NCBI RefSeq assembly: GCF_029892045.1
Contig: NZ_CP120367.1
Span: forward strand, 1,426,001-1,490,000
DNA: 64,000 bases
Direction: 5' to 3'
DNA from: Sinorhizobium numidicum
Lineage (GTDB): Bacteria; Pseudomonadota; Alphaproteobacteria; Rhizobiales; Rhizobiaceae
Positions within the stretch are counted from its first letter, which is position 1. Every line of letters begins with the position of its first letter. The translations under genes and the position numbers were made by a program. Below, in pieces: positions 26,008-34,769 of this stretch. The notes below the pieces were generated by a model. The model was not told the DNA's origin, searched no databases, and worked only from the letters and a program-made list of their open reading frames with translations.

Positions 26008-26856
26008 TCAAGACTTCACGGCGCCAGCGGTCAGGCCGGCAATGATATGCTTCTGAGCGACGAAGAAAACGATGACCGTTGGCAGGATGGTCAGCGTAAT
26101 GAAGGCGAGCACCAACTGCCATTCGGTGCCGTACTCACCGCGATAGACCATGATGCCAAGCGGCCAAGGGTATTTCGATTCCGAATTCAGCATGATCAGC
26201 GGCAGGATATAGCTGTTCCAGCTACCGACAAAGGAGATGATACTCACGGTTGCAACTATCGGCCGCGACAGCGGAAGCGAGATATGCCAGAAGAAACGCA
26301 GATAACCGCAGCCGTCAACAAATGCCGCCTGGAACAGTTCTTCCGGGAGGTTGCGAAAGTAATTCCTGAAAAGCAGGATACTCATGCCCAGGCCGAAGGC
26401 GACCTGTGGCAGCACCACCCCCCAATAGGTATCGAGCAGGCCGAGATCGCGGATGCGGATGAAAAGCGGCAGGATCGCGGTTGCCGCCGGGAACATCAGG
26501 CCAAGCAGGAAATAGTTGAGCAGGAACGAGGAGCCGAAGAAGCGCACATGCGCGAAGGCGAAGGCCGCCATCGCCGAGACGATGAGCGTAAGAGCGACCG
26601 TCAGCGCCGCGATGATCAGCGAATTGAAGATCTGCAGCCAATAACGCTCGCCGAAAAGGATATCCGCATAATTCGACCATTGCCATTCGGCCGGAAGCCC
26701 GAACGGGTTGGTGCGCAGGTCGCCCAGTGTCTTAAATCCGCCGAGCGCCGTGGTTAGTAGCGGTATCAGAACCAGAGCCGCGATCAGCGTCAGCGACACG
26801 TAGAGATAGACGCGCGTCCGCACGGGCATGCGAAGGGTGGAGACGGTATCAATCAT
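26008..26856 (-). CDS. ABC transporter permease, sugar type (MalG/ThuG-like)
   Basis: A 282-residue inner-membrane permease with about six helices (TM1 VYLYVSLTLIAALVLIPLL). The EAA loop is QAAFVDGCGYLRFFWHISLP at about residues 172-191, with Gln in place of the first Glu. The ATG at 26856 overlaps the previous permease stop by 8 nt, giving a family-length protein; the longer open frame overlaps that gene. Part of a thu-like importer. Confidence 0.9.
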   Translation of the reverse strand: MIDTVSTLRMPVRTRVYLYVSLTLIAALVLIPLLTTALGGFKTLGDLRTNPFGLPAEWQWSNYADILFGERYWLQIFNSLIIAALTVALTLIVSAMAAFAFAHVRFFGSSFLLNYFLLGLMFPAATAILPLFIRIRDLGLLDTYWGVVLPQVAFGLGMSILLFRNYFRNLPEELFQAAFVDGCGYLRFFWHISLPLSRPIVATVSIISFVGSWNSYILPLIMLNSESKYPWPLGIMVYRGEYGTEWQLVLAFITLTILPTVIVFFVAQKHIIAGLTAGAVKS

Positions 26857-27787
26857 TGCGCATGAATATCCTTTTGTAACCGAAGGCGAGCGTGACGCAG
26901 ATGATGAAAAGCACGACGCCGACGGCACTGCCGAGGCCGACCTGCATGCGCATGACGCCATAGGTATAGAGGAAGGTGACCATCGTCTGAGTGGAGTTCG
27001 ACGGACCGCCGCCGGTCAGCGGCATGATCATGTCGAACAGCTGCAGCGAGCCTATGACCGCAAAGAAGATGGAAAGGCGCAAGGTCGATCCGAGCAATGG
27101 AAGTGTTACGTAGCGGAACTTCTGCCAGCCCGTGGCCCCATCGATCTCGGCAGCTTCCAATACGCTCTTGTCGAGCGACTGCAGGCCCGCAATGAAGAGC
27201 ATCATATGGAAGCCAAAATACTTCCAAACGATGACGCCGAGCACCGCGTAGATGGCGACGTCCTTGTCCGCAAGTACGTAGGGAGTTGCAAAGCCGAAGA
27301 AGTTGGAGATTGCCGCAAAGAGGCCGTAGTCACCGTCATAGACGAAACGCCAGATGAGACCGGCTGCGACATCCGCAAGCACGTAAGGCAGGAAGAAGAT
27401 CAGCCGGAAACCCACGACGCCCGGGATGCGATGCGCCAGCATCGTCGAGAGCCAGATCGCCAGTGGAACCTGGATGGCGATCGATATCAGGATGATCAAG
27501 CCGTTGTTGATCAGCGCCTGAGTGAAGGCGGCATTGAGGAAAAGCACCTGGAAATTGCGAAAGGCAATGAATTCTGTCGGCGTGCCGTAGCCGTTCCATT
27601 TGTATAGGCTGTACCAGGCCGCCTCGCCCATCGGCATGATGACGAACAGCGTGAAGAGCAGGATAGCTGGCGGAAGAAAGAACACCAGCACTGCCCAGCG
27701 GTCATGCGCAACCGAACTGCGCTTCCTGGTGACACTCTTGGCCGGCCTTGCTATGCCGATCGCGGATGAAATCGAGATATTCGCCAT
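26849..27787 (-). CDS. ABC transporter permease, sugar type (MalF/ThuF-like)
   Basis: A 312-residue inner-membrane permease. TM1 is VLVFFLPPAILLFTLFVIMP (about residues 33-52) and the EAA loop is EAAEIDGATGWQKFRYVTLP near residue 209. The ATG at 27787 follows AGGACAG; the frame continues upstream only through a RIME element. The 175-bp spacer to the binding-protein gene is mostly that RIME copy, so the operon's expression ratio may be set there. Confidence 0.9.
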   Translation of the reverse strand: MANISISSAIGIARPAKSVTRKRSSVAHDRWAVLVFFLPPAILLFTLFVIMPMGEAAWYSLYKWNGYGTPTEFIAFRNFQVLFLNAAFTQALINNGLIILISIAIQVPLAIWLSTMLAHRIPGVVGFRLIFFLPYVLADVAAGLIWRFVYDGDYGLFAAISNFFGFATPYVLADKDVAIYAVLGVIVWKYFGFHMMLFIAGLQSLDKSVLEAAEIDGATGWQKFRYVTLPLLGSTLRLSIFFAVIGSLQLFDMIMPLTGGGPSNSTQTMVTFLYTYGVMRMQVGLGSAVGVVLFIICVTLAFGYKRIFMRND

Positions 27788-27827
27788 CTGTCCTGCTTTC
27801 GCATTCGCGTTGTCCGCTCCCGGCACC

Positions 27828-27935
27828 CTACTGCATGTTTCCTTAAATCGGAGCCGATTTACGGATGAAAACATGCAGCATTTCAAAGTGTTACAGCAAC
27901 CCTTTGTGCGTCTGAAAAGACGCACGGCGCTGTAG
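27828..27935. repeat. RIME-type mosaic repeat inside an ABC operon (copy C)
   Basis: A full element of 108 bp in reverse orientation relative to copy A, from CTACTGCATG to GGCGCTGTAG. It lies between the binding-protein gene and the first permease of the same minus-strand operon, 27 bp past the former's stop. Confidence 0.85.
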
Positions 27936-27962
27936 CGGCGCCGGGAAGGAATGCGGAGCCAA

Positions 27963-29270
27963 TTACTGCTCGAGTTCGAAGGCGTCCTGGATCTGCTGGG
28001 CACCGTCCTGCGGTGTCATCTGGCCGGAGACGATTTCCACGGACACATCGTTCACGACGCGCCCGACGGCGGCACCGAGATCCTGGTCGAAATAGTTCTG
28101 GTGCCAGGTCGAAGCGGCCAGCTGCTTGGCGGATTGGGCAAGGAGTGGGTTTGTCACGCCGTCATCGGCGCCGATGGCCACCGGCAGAAGCATGGCAGCT
28201 CTGGCCATCGCTCGTTCGTTTTCTGCGCTCGTCAGATATGCAAGGAAATCGATCGCTTCCTTTGACGCCTTCTTCGTCACCGCCCAACCGTTCAGGCCGC
28301 CCAAAGTATCGGTCACCTTGCCCGCGCCGCCTTCCACTGCCGGGAATGAGAAGCGGCCGATATTTTCCGGCGCCAGCCCCTTGCCGTCACCAGCATTCTT
28401 GCGCTGGTTGGCTTCGGTGTTTTCGAACCCGAGGATCATCGCCGCCTTGCCGTCGCCAAAGACGCCGAGCGTTTGCGGCCAAGTTGCGCCGAGATAGCCA
28501 GGCTGAAATGGTTCGAGCTTTCCAAGCTCTGCAAGATCCTCGCCGGCCTTGATTATGGCGGGGTCGAGGAAGCCTTCGCCCTCACCCTTCTTTGCAGCAT
28601 CGAAGACCTTCTGGCCGCCCTCGCGCATGACGAGGTAGCTCCAATAGAAATGGATCGGCCACTTCTCGCCGCCCCCACCGGCGATTGGCACAATGCCCGC
28701 ATCCTTGAGCTTCTTCACGGCCTCGAGGAAGTTGGCCCAAGTCTTGATATCCTCGGCCTTCAAATCAGCCTTGGCGAAGAGCTCTTTGTTGTAGAAGAAG
28801 CTGACCAGACCGACCTTGTAGGGCACTGCCCATACCTTGCTGTCGAACGTCAGACCGTTGACAGAGGCGGGGCTATACGTGTTTCGCAGCTTGCCGTCTT
28901 CGGCGTCGAGCACCGCCGTCACGTCCTGAAGTGCACCCGTTTCAGACTGCTGCTTGAGCACGCCACCGCCCCAACTGAAGAAGAAGTCGGGGATGTCGTC
29001 GGACTGGAGCAGCGTCGGCAATTTCGCCTTGAAGGCCTCGTTTTCCAGAAACTGCATCTGGATATCGACGTCTGGATGCTGCCCTTCATACTTTTTGGCT
29101 ATCTCCTCCCATTTGGCCACGTAGGTTGGATCGAGCTCCAGGTGTAGCCACTTGACCACGGTTTTTGCTGACGCAGCACCGGCTCCGAGCATCACGGAAA
29201 TACCTGCAGCCGCCGCCAGAAATGCGATGCTCTTGCCGCGAAGGGCAATCCTCTTGTCCGTATGTGTCAT
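27963..29270 (-). CDS. ABC transporter solute-binding protein, sugar family 1
   Basis: A 435-residue periplasmic binding protein. A positively charged N-terminus and hydrophobic stretch SIAFLAAAAGISVMLGAGAASA make up the signal peptide (cleavage near Ala-Ser-Ala). The mature domain starts KTVVKWLHLELDPTYVAKW, with the family's FFFSWGGG and GGLNGWAVTKKAS motifs. The ATG at 29270 follows GGGAGGAAAG. First gene of a minus-strand importer divergent from a ROK regulator, and downstream of one half of a paired operator. The ligand is probably a disaccharide or keto-disaccharide, judged from the ThuA/ThuB-like enzymes opposite. Confidence 0.9.
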   Translation of the reverse strand: MTHTDKRIALRGKSIAFLAAAAGISVMLGAGAASAKTVVKWLHLELDPTYVAKWEEIAKKYEGQHPDVDIQMQFLENEAFKAKLPTLLQSDDIPDFFFSWGGGVLKQQSETGALQDVTAVLDAEDGKLRNTYSPASVNGLTFDSKVWAVPYKVGLVSFFYNKELFAKADLKAEDIKTWANFLEAVKKLKDAGIVPIAGGGGEKWPIHFYWSYLVMREGGQKVFDAAKKGEGEGFLDPAIIKAGEDLAELGKLEPFQPGYLGATWPQTLGVFGDGKAAMILGFENTEANQRKNAGDGKGLAPENIGRFSFPAVEGGAGKVTDTLGGLNGWAVTKKASKEAIDFLAYLTSAENERAMARAAMLLPVAIGADDGVTNPLLAQSAKQLAASTWHQNYFDQDLGAAVGRVVNDVSVEIVSGQMTPQDGAQQIQDAFELEQ

Positions 29271-29319
29271 GATCTTTCCTCCCAGAAGCTCAATGTTTCC
29301 TCCCATTCATTTATTCCTT

Positions 29320-29331
29320 ATTGCGGATTAA
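29320..29331. promoter_or_regulatory. ROK operator, left copy
   Basis: ATTGCGGATTAA, the exact reverse complement of 29417-29428. Centres are 97 bp apart, one copy beside each divergent gene. Length and AT-ends fit ROK (NagC/XylR-like) operators that permit looping. Confidence 0.6.
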
Positions 29332-29416
29332 TTCAGCGGAGCTTTTGCTCGATGTCAAGCCAAACACCCGATTTTTCGAGAAATTCGCTTGACATGGGGC
29401 GGTAACTCTCTGTTAT

Positions 29417-29428
29417 TTAATCCGCAAT
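29417..29428. promoter_or_regulatory. ROK operator, right copy
   Basis: TTAATCCGCAAT, the perfect inverted partner of 29320-29331, about 54 bp before the ROK start. Likely autoregulation plus control of the importer. Confidence 0.6.
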
Positions 29429-29481
29429 CCGGTAAAAATATTTCCCCTCCACCGACGAAGCAATTGCCTGGCTAGTACTTT

Positions 29482-30684
29482 ATGAAGACTGCAGACCCAG
29501 AATTGATGCGCGCGATCAATCGCTTGAACGTGCTGGACACGATCCGCCGACACGGACCGATCGCACGCGTGGAGATCAGCCAGCGCACGGAACTTTCAAC
29601 CACCACCGTATCTGCAATTACCGCCTCACTGCTCGACGACGGGCTCATTCTGCCGCGCCATGAAGGGGACATTCGCAACGAAGCGGCCCGCGGCCGCCCC
29701 CGCGTAATGCTGGAGTTGAACCCTGATGCCGCGCGTGTTGTCGGTGCAAAAATCGCGGCGAGCAGGCTCGTTTTCGTCGTCACCGATTTTCGTGGCGACG
29801 TGCTTTCAAAGCTCACGCTGCCGATCCGCATCGACCGGCAGCCAATCGCCGTCACAGCCGATCTGGTGGAGGACGGGGTTCGGCGCTGCGTCGTTGACGC
29901 AGGTTTGTCCCTGGAGGATGTCGACACCGTCTGCCTCGGCCTTCCGGGCGTTGTCGAGCATCGAACCGGCTACGTCCGCAGCAGCCCGATCTTTCGGGAC
30001 ACGAATGTTGATTTCGCTTCCGAGATGACCGCGCGACTAGGTACGCCGACCATCATCGAGAGCGACGCGCATGCCATCACGCTTGCCCATCACTGGTTCG
30101 GCAAGGCGCGAGATCTCGAAGACATGGTTTTGGTCTCTTTGGAACAAACGATCGGCCTTGGCGTGTTGCATGGCAATCAGCTCTTCCGAGGGGCAGGCGG
30201 CCTAAGCCACAATCTCGGCGACCTCGTGCTCGGCGTGGGCGCGCAGGGGCACACGGTGCGGCTGTCGAGCCGGGCAGGCGAAAGTGCAATTCTTGGCGAA
30301 CAGCAGGCGGACGGGCGCTTCGCAGAAGCCATCCGCCACGGCCGCGGCATGAAGCATGCTCAGGCGCTCATCAAGGCGGAGGACAACGTTATCATCGGCG
30401 CCGCCGTGCGCGCCGGAGAGGCGGTCGGGCTGACGATTGCCAATATTGTCACGCTCTTCGCCCCGCCGCGAGTAATTCTCGTCGGTTCCAGCCTGGCTCT
30501 CGGCGAGCCGTTTCTGAACAGCTTACGCGACGCTTATGCGCTCGCGATCCCACCATCTCTGAATGGCGTGACCGAGCTCGTTTTCGACGACTCAACAGAC
30601 GATTTCTGGGCACAGGGCGCAGCGGCCGTTGCCCTTCACGAACTCTACGAGTCCCCTTGGAGTACAACAGGGCCGGCGCTCTGA
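29482..30684 (+). CDS. ROK family transcriptional regulator
   Basis: A 400-residue ROK repressor with an N-terminal winged HTH (HGPIARVEISQRTELSTTTV, about residues 24-43) and a C-terminal sugar-kinase-like domain. The usual zinc motif CxCGxxGCxE is absent: the aligned segment is HTVRLSSRAGESAI, with no cysteines. It is therefore a degenerate, probably zinc-free ROK protein and not a kinase. The TTT-ATG start lacks a good ribosome-binding site. It is transcribed divergently from the importer and just before the dehydrogenase and ThuA-like genes. Confidence 0.88.
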   Translation: MKTADPELMRAINRLNVLDTIRRHGPIARVEISQRTELSTTTVSAITASLLDDGLILPRHEGDIRNEAARGRPRVMLELNPDAARVVGAKIAASRLVFVVTDFRGDVLSKLTLPIRIDRQPIAVTADLVEDGVRRCVVDAGLSLEDVDTVCLGLPGVVEHRTGYVRSSPIFRDTNVDFASEMTARLGTPTIIESDAHAITLAHHWFGKARDLEDMVLVSLEQTIGLGVLHGNQLFRGAGGLSHNLGDLVLGVGAQGHTVRLSSRAGESAILGEQQADGRFAEAIRHGRGMKHAQALIKAEDNVIIGAAVRAGEAVGLTIANIVTLFAPPRVILVGSSLALGEPFLNSLRDAYALAIPPSLNGVTELVFDDSTDDFWAQGAAAVALHELYESPWSTTGPAL

Positions 30685-30712
30685 GATTACAAAAATCACC
30701 GGGAGGAAAATC

Positions 30713-31813
30713 ATGGAGAAAGTTGGCATTGGCATCATCGGGTGCGGCAACATTTCGGGTGCATATCTGAAGGCCATGGCCTCATTCCCCATTCTCGACA
30801 TCCGCGGCATCGCCGACCTCGACCGATCTCTCGCGGAGGCGAAGGCGGCCGAATTCAACGTGGCGGCAAAGAGTGTCGACGAGCTTTTTGCCGATCCGAA
30901 AGTGGAAATCATCGTCAACCTGACGATACCGAAGGCCCATGTGGCCGTTGGCATGCAGGCGCTTGACGCTGGAAAGCATACATATTCCGAAAAACCGCTC
31001 GGGATCAGTTTCGCGGAAGGGCAAAGATTGGCGGAAGCCGCGGAGTCGAAGAAGCTTCGCATCGGCGCCGCACCGGATACCTTTCTCGGCGGCGGCCATC
31101 AGACGGCCCGCGCCTTGGTCGACAAGGGCGTGATCGGCCAGCCGGTCGGCGGCACCGCTGCCTTCATGTGCCCCGGTCATGAGCGATGGCACCCAAACCC
31201 GGCATTTTATTACGAAGTCGGCGGCGGGCCGATGCTCGACATGGGCCCCTATTACATCACCGATCTCGTCAATCTCTTCGGACCGGTCGCACAGGTCGCC
31301 GGCTTTGCGATTGCTCCGCGCAGAGAACGCGTCATCACCAGCGAGCCGCGCAATGGCGAGCGCGTTCCGGTGCAAGTGCCGACCCACGTCGCCGGCGTGA
31401 TGGCGTTCGCCAATGGTGCAGTCGTTCAGATCAGCATGAGCTTTGATGTCGCCGGCCACAAGCACGTGCCGCTCGAGATTTACGGAACCGAGGGCACGCT
31501 GATCGTGCCGGATCCAAACCATTTCGGTGGCGAGGTTCAGTTCCTGAAGAAGGGCGGCAGCTTCGAGCCGCAGGAACTGACAGCACCTTACGGGGATGGC
31601 AACTACCGCTCGCTCGGGGTTGCAGATCTTGCGCACGCCATCCGCTCGAACCGCCCGCACCGGGCGAACGGCAGTCTCGCGTTGCACGTTCTTGAAGTCA
31701 TGGAGGCATTCCAAACGGCCTCCGAAAACAGCTGCGTCGTCACCATAACCACCCAGACGGAGCGGCCGGCGCCGCTGTCGGATTCGCTCGTCGGTGGGCG
31801 GTTGGGTAAATAA
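30713..31813 (+). CDS. Gfo/Idh/MocA family oxidoreductase (ThuB-like)
   Basis: A 366-residue NAD(P)-dependent sugar dehydrogenase. The Rossmann motif GIGIIGCGNISGAYL is at the N-terminus, the conserved EKP in YSEKPLGISF at about residue 97, and the active-site region GGGPMLDMGPYYITDLV at about residue 170. Such enzymes, including ThuB, oxidise sugars at C3. The ATG at 30713 follows GGGAGGAAAA. It lies 28 bp after the ROK gene and 17 bp before the ThuA-like gene, in one operon. Confidence 0.9.
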   Translation: MEKVGIGIIGCGNISGAYLKAMASFPILDIRGIADLDRSLAEAKAAEFNVAAKSVDELFADPKVEIIVNLTIPKAHVAVGMQALDAGKHTYSEKPLGISFAEGQRLAEAAESKKLRIGAAPDTFLGGGHQTARALVDKGVIGQPVGGTAAFMCPGHERWHPNPAFYYEVGGGPMLDMGPYYITDLVNLFGPVAQVAGFAIAPRRERVITSEPRNGERVPVQVPTHVAGVMAFANGAVVQISMSFDVAGHKHVPLEIYGTEGTLIVPDPNHFGGEVQFLKKGGSFEPQELTAPYGDGNYRSLGVADLAHAIRSNRPHRANGSLALHVLEVMEAFQTASENSCVVTITTQTERPAPLSDSLVGGRLGK

Positions 31814-31830
31814 TATCAGGAGGAAAAGTC

Positions 31831-32472
31831 ATGCGTGAAGCACTGATCGTCTGGGGCGGCTGGAGCGGCCACGAGCCTCAGGAATGCGCTGCCATCATTA
31901 AGGACATGCTCGAGGAGGACGGCTTCAAGGTCTACGTGGAACACAGTACCGAAGCCTTCGCTGATCCCTCGGTACATGACCTGAGCCTCGTCATTCCGAT
32001 CATCACTATGTCAAAGATTGAGAAGGAAGAGATCAAGAACCTGGCTGCCGCCATCGAAAACGGCGTCGGCATCGCCGGCTATCACGGCGGTGCGGGCGAT
32101 AGCTTCCGAGAATGCGTCGAATATCAGTTCATCATCGGTGGCCAATGGGTCGCCCACCCGGGCAACATCATCGACTATACCGTGAATATCACGCGGCCGG
32201 ACGATCCGCTGATGGAAGGGATCACCGACTTTCCCTTTACGTCCGAGCAATACTACATGCATGTCGACCCATCGAACGAGGTGCTGGCGACGACAACTTT
32301 CACCGGCGACCACGCCTATTGGATCGATGGCGTTGTCATGCCCGTGGTATGGAAGCGGAAGTATGGTCAGGGCCGCGTCTTCTATTCGTCGCTCGGCCAC
32401 CAGGCGAAGGAATTCGATGTCCCGCAGATGAAAACGATCTTCCGCCGCGGCGCCAACTGGGCGGCGCGATGA
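31831..32472 (+). CDS. ThuA-like domain protein
   Basis: A 213-residue protein of the ThuA (trehalose utilisation) family. Visible family features are IVWGGWSGHEPQECA at the N-terminus, GVGIAGYHGGAGDSF and FIIGGQWVAHPG in the middle, YYMHVDPSNEVLATT, MPVVWKRKYGQGRVFYSSLGH at about residues 170-190 and the RGANWA end. It has a class-I amidotransferase-like fold without an obvious nucleophile Cys. ThuA works with ThuB in 3-keto-disaccharide formation or turnover. A strong site, AGGAGGAAAAG, precedes the ATG at 31831. Confidence 0.88.
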   Translation: MREALIVWGGWSGHEPQECAAIIKDMLEEDGFKVYVEHSTEAFADPSVHDLSLVIPIITMSKIEKEEIKNLAAAIENGVGIAGYHGGAGDSFRECVEYQFIIGGQWVAHPGNIIDYTVNITRPDDPLMEGITDFPFTSEQYYMHVDPSNEVLATTTFTGDHAYWIDGVVMPVVWKRKYGQGRVFYSSLGHQAKEFDVPQMKTIFRRGANWAAR

Positions 32473-32635
32473 AGCGGAGGGAGCGCCATAGGTGGCGACG
32501 GACCTGTGCCCTTGCGGAATTGGCGATGTCCATCGCAAAGGCGGTACCCCGGCAAGGTGCTCCGTATGGGCGGGCCGCTGCCTCTCCCCTCACCTGCCCG
32601 GCCGCGAGTGACCTCGCGCCCGCGCGGATCTCAGC

Positions 32636-32734
32636 CCGTCACCGTCGAAACAATCAGGCGCGTTTACGAGGAGCGCGGAATTGTTTTCTTGACGAAGGAC
32701 CAGCTCCGGATGGCGGAATTGGTGTGCGCTTAGG
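32636..32734 (+). pseudogene. Possible remnant of a small regulator gene
   Basis: A 31-codon in-frame tail (VTVETIRRVYEERGIVFLTK...) resembles the C-terminal end of small rhizobial Cro/XRE regulators (xTxxxIRxxLExxGVxFx). No HTH precedes it. The remainder of the 422-bp gap 32473-32894 shows nothing recognisable. Weak evidence. Confidence 0.25.
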
Positions 32735-32894
32735 CGACAAACGTCGCTGACGATATAGCCGAACGTTGGATCACAGCCCGCGCCAGAAATCGCGCCTTTC
32801 CCGATTCGATTATGCGATCTTTCGAAGCACAGAACCGAAGATTGGCCGATCAGGATCACGTCCGCTTTGCGACCTGAATCGGGCTTAGTTAAAT

Positions 32895-33686
32895 TCATGC
32901 GAGTGCGTTCTCGAGAGCGGCGCGGTGGCGGATCAGCCAACCGACGCTCCGCGCCTGCCAGGCGATCCCCCAGACGCGTGGAGCATTTTCGGTTTCGGGT
33001 GTGATCTTCTGCTCAATCACCTCGTTGGCAGCGCTTCGGGCGGCGAATTCGATGATCCTGTAGCCGAGCCGATGCCGGTCCTTGGCCGCCAGGCGGTACC
33101 CGTCCGCCAAAATGCGCACCTGCCGCATGCGGCGTCCGGCATCGGGCAGACCGTTCATCTCCGCGACGTCGTCATCATAGAGTTGGGCATTGTTCCACGC
33201 AGCCATGGCCATCTCAGTCAGCCGATCGACCGGACCTGCCGCTTCCCAGTCGATGAATGCAACGGGCTGGCCGTGTCGCGAAATCACGTTCCACGGGGCG
33301 GCATCGCAATGTCCGATGATGTCCGGCGTGCCGACCTCTCGACCAAACCAAGGGCGCCAGAGAGTGTCCGGCGCTGGCCTGAAGGACGCCGTTGCATCGT
33401 GCAGCCGCCGAATGAGATTGCCAAGCTCGTGAATGGCCTCGTCCGACCAGGGCGCCGGATTGATGACCTCGCCTTCGATATAGGTGAGGATTTCACGGCC
33501 TTGCTCGTCGAAGCCGTCTCCGACGACGCGGGGCGCCCCTGCGAAGCCCACCTCATGCAAATGGCGCAGCAGAGAATGGACCGACCGGGCCCAAGGGCCC
33601 GTCTCCCGAACGACGATCCCGCCGCGTCGGATAACGACGGTTCGCTCTCCCCCGGCGAGGGGGATGGCATCGGCTTCTTTCGTCAT
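32895..33686 (-). CDS. Phosphotransferase family protein (APH fold)
   Basis: A 263-residue protein kinase-like phosphotransferase of the aminoglycoside phosphotransferase/choline kinase fold. The catalytic loop is IGHCDAAPWNVI (His-x-Asp with Asn five residues on) and the metal Asp is in VAFIDWEAAGPVDR. The N-terminal nucleotide-binding lobe is short. The true substrate may be a small metabolite; resistance is not implied. The start at 33686 is provisional. It is a single gene with no operon partner visible. Confidence 0.8.
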   Translation of the reverse strand: MTKEADAIPLAGGERTVVIRRGGIVVRETGPWARSVHSLLRHLHEVGFAGAPRVVGDGFDEQGREILTYIEGEVINPAPWSDEAIHELGNLIRRLHDATASFRPAPDTLWRPWFGREVGTPDIIGHCDAAPWNVISRHGQPVAFIDWEAAGPVDRLTEMAMAAWNNAQLYDDDVAEMNGLPDAGRRMRQVRILADGYRLAAKDRHRLGYRIIEFAARSAANEVIEQKITPETENAPRVWGIAWQARSVGWLIRHRAALENALA

Positions 33687-33731
33687 ACGCGGATGATAGC
33701 AGCAGGGCGGTTGAATGACAGCCCGCCTCCC

Positions 33732-33965
33732 TCAGCAACAGGAGCATTTGCCTTGCCTCGCCGATTGGACCGCCGGACACGGCATATCCCCATAAGAACA
33801 GAACACGCAGCAATCGCCCTGTTTGGGCCGCAAGAGCGTCCCGCATGCCTTGCACTGGTAGAAATAGACGCAGGCATCGGGTGGCATAGTCTCAGTCGCC
33901 TTTTGCCCGCAGACCGGGCAGGTCAGGGTCGAGACCGTGGCGAAAGCAGGCTCGGTCATGGACAT
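33732..33965 (-). CDS. GDCCVxC domain small metal-binding protein
   Basis: A 77-residue cysteine-rich protein with a zinc-ribbon-like pair of motifs (CPVCG and QCKACG), then the family signature GDCCVFCSYGDMPCPAVQ and a CSCC end. Members are often encoded beside mercury-transport genes (merT/merP). Here a truncated merP-like frame lies directly upstream. Start ATG at 33965, or a second ATG at 33959; neither has a strong site. Role unknown, presumably metal handling. Confidence 0.8.
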   Translation of the reverse strand: MSMTEPAFATVSTLTCPVCGQKATETMPPDACVYFYQCKACGTLLRPKQGDCCVFCSYGDMPCPAVQSARQGKCSCC

Positions 33966-33969
33966 GGGG

Positions 33970-34087
33970 TTACAAGACGCCTTTCGCCGGGTAACCGGCA
34001 TTTGTGGACGCCGCGGCGATGGCTTCGATCGTGGTTGCCGAAGGGTCGAAGACCACGATCGCTATCTTTGCGTCGAAATCGGTACGA
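33970..34087 (-). pseudogene. merP-like heavy-metal-binding protein, C-terminal remnant
   Basis: About 38 codons ending AASTNAGYPAKGVL, preceded by IAIVVFDPSATTIEAIA, match the last strand-helix-strand of a MerP/HMA domain (VxFDxxxTxxxxLxxAxxxAGYP). The N-terminal metal site GMTCxxC is missing because the neighbouring membrane gene starts its 3' end there. It is evidence of a deletion that removed merP's front and perhaps merT. Confidence 0.6.
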
Positions 34088-34612
34088 CTAAGCCACCGGC
34101 TCTTCCAGCCCGCTTCTCTGGTGCGACTTCCACAGATAGTAGCCGAGTACTGAACCAAAGAAGAAGGTATGGGCGATGAACTGTACCAGCGGACTCGCTT
34201 CCAGGAACCAGGGGAATAAGGCCGGTGCGATTACATAGAAGTTGATCAGCCAAAGGGCGAGGCCGAAGATGCTGCCTACGCCAATAAAGGCAACCGGCCC
34301 TCGCAACATTGCTGCGATTTCACCGAAGATCACCCCGTAGATGATCGCGAGTACCATATGAACGATTACACCGCCGACGCTTGCCGTCACGAGCGAATAG
34401 CTGGGATCGAGTGCCGCCGATCCGAGCGCTATGGCACCGATCATGCGCAGGGGCATAAAAAATGCTTCCGCTCCCATCATCAACGCGCTGACGATCATTT
34501 CAAAGGCAGCAAACACGATGCCCGCAACTACGCCTGCGATGGCGCCCTGCCGAAGACCCCACCGCATGTCGCGCGGTGTCACTGGCATGTGGATGTATTC
34601 CCGATAGGCCAT
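34088..34612 (-). CDS. Hypothetical membrane protein, four to five helices
   Basis: A 174-residue integral membrane protein with hydrophobic segments at about residues 23-48, 58-75, 78-102, 108-130 and 143-162. It shows Gly-rich turns (QGAIAGVVAGIVFAAFEMI) and a His in VIVHMVLAIIYGVIFGE. No domain is recognised with confidence; small proteins of this type are frequent in rhizobia. ATG 34612 follows GGGGAGAGAG. It abuts the merP remnant. Confidence 0.7.
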   Translation of the reverse strand: MAYREYIHMPVTPRDMRWGLRQGAIAGVVAGIVFAAFEMIVSALMMGAEAFFMPLRMIGAIALGSAALDPSYSLVTASVGGVIVHMVLAIIYGVIFGEIAAMLRGPVAFIGVGSIFGLALWLINFYVIAPALFPWFLEASPLVQFIAHTFFFGSVLGYYLWKSHQRSGLEEPVA

Positions 34613-34769
34613 GGCTCTCTCCCCTTCTTTGGGTACAACTCTCCTTAAAGCAAACGATCCGAGCGGGTCGGCTGTTCCCGCCTACCGACTGGATTCACGG
34701 GGAATTGAACGCTCGAAATTTCTCTCTGAACACCCGGCGTAATATCCTGCATGCGTGGAGCCGACGGAT

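Noticed and set aside
32895..33686. Antibiotic resistance gene
   Set aside because: The APH fold is shared by many metabolite kinases; nothing here points to an antibiotic substrate.
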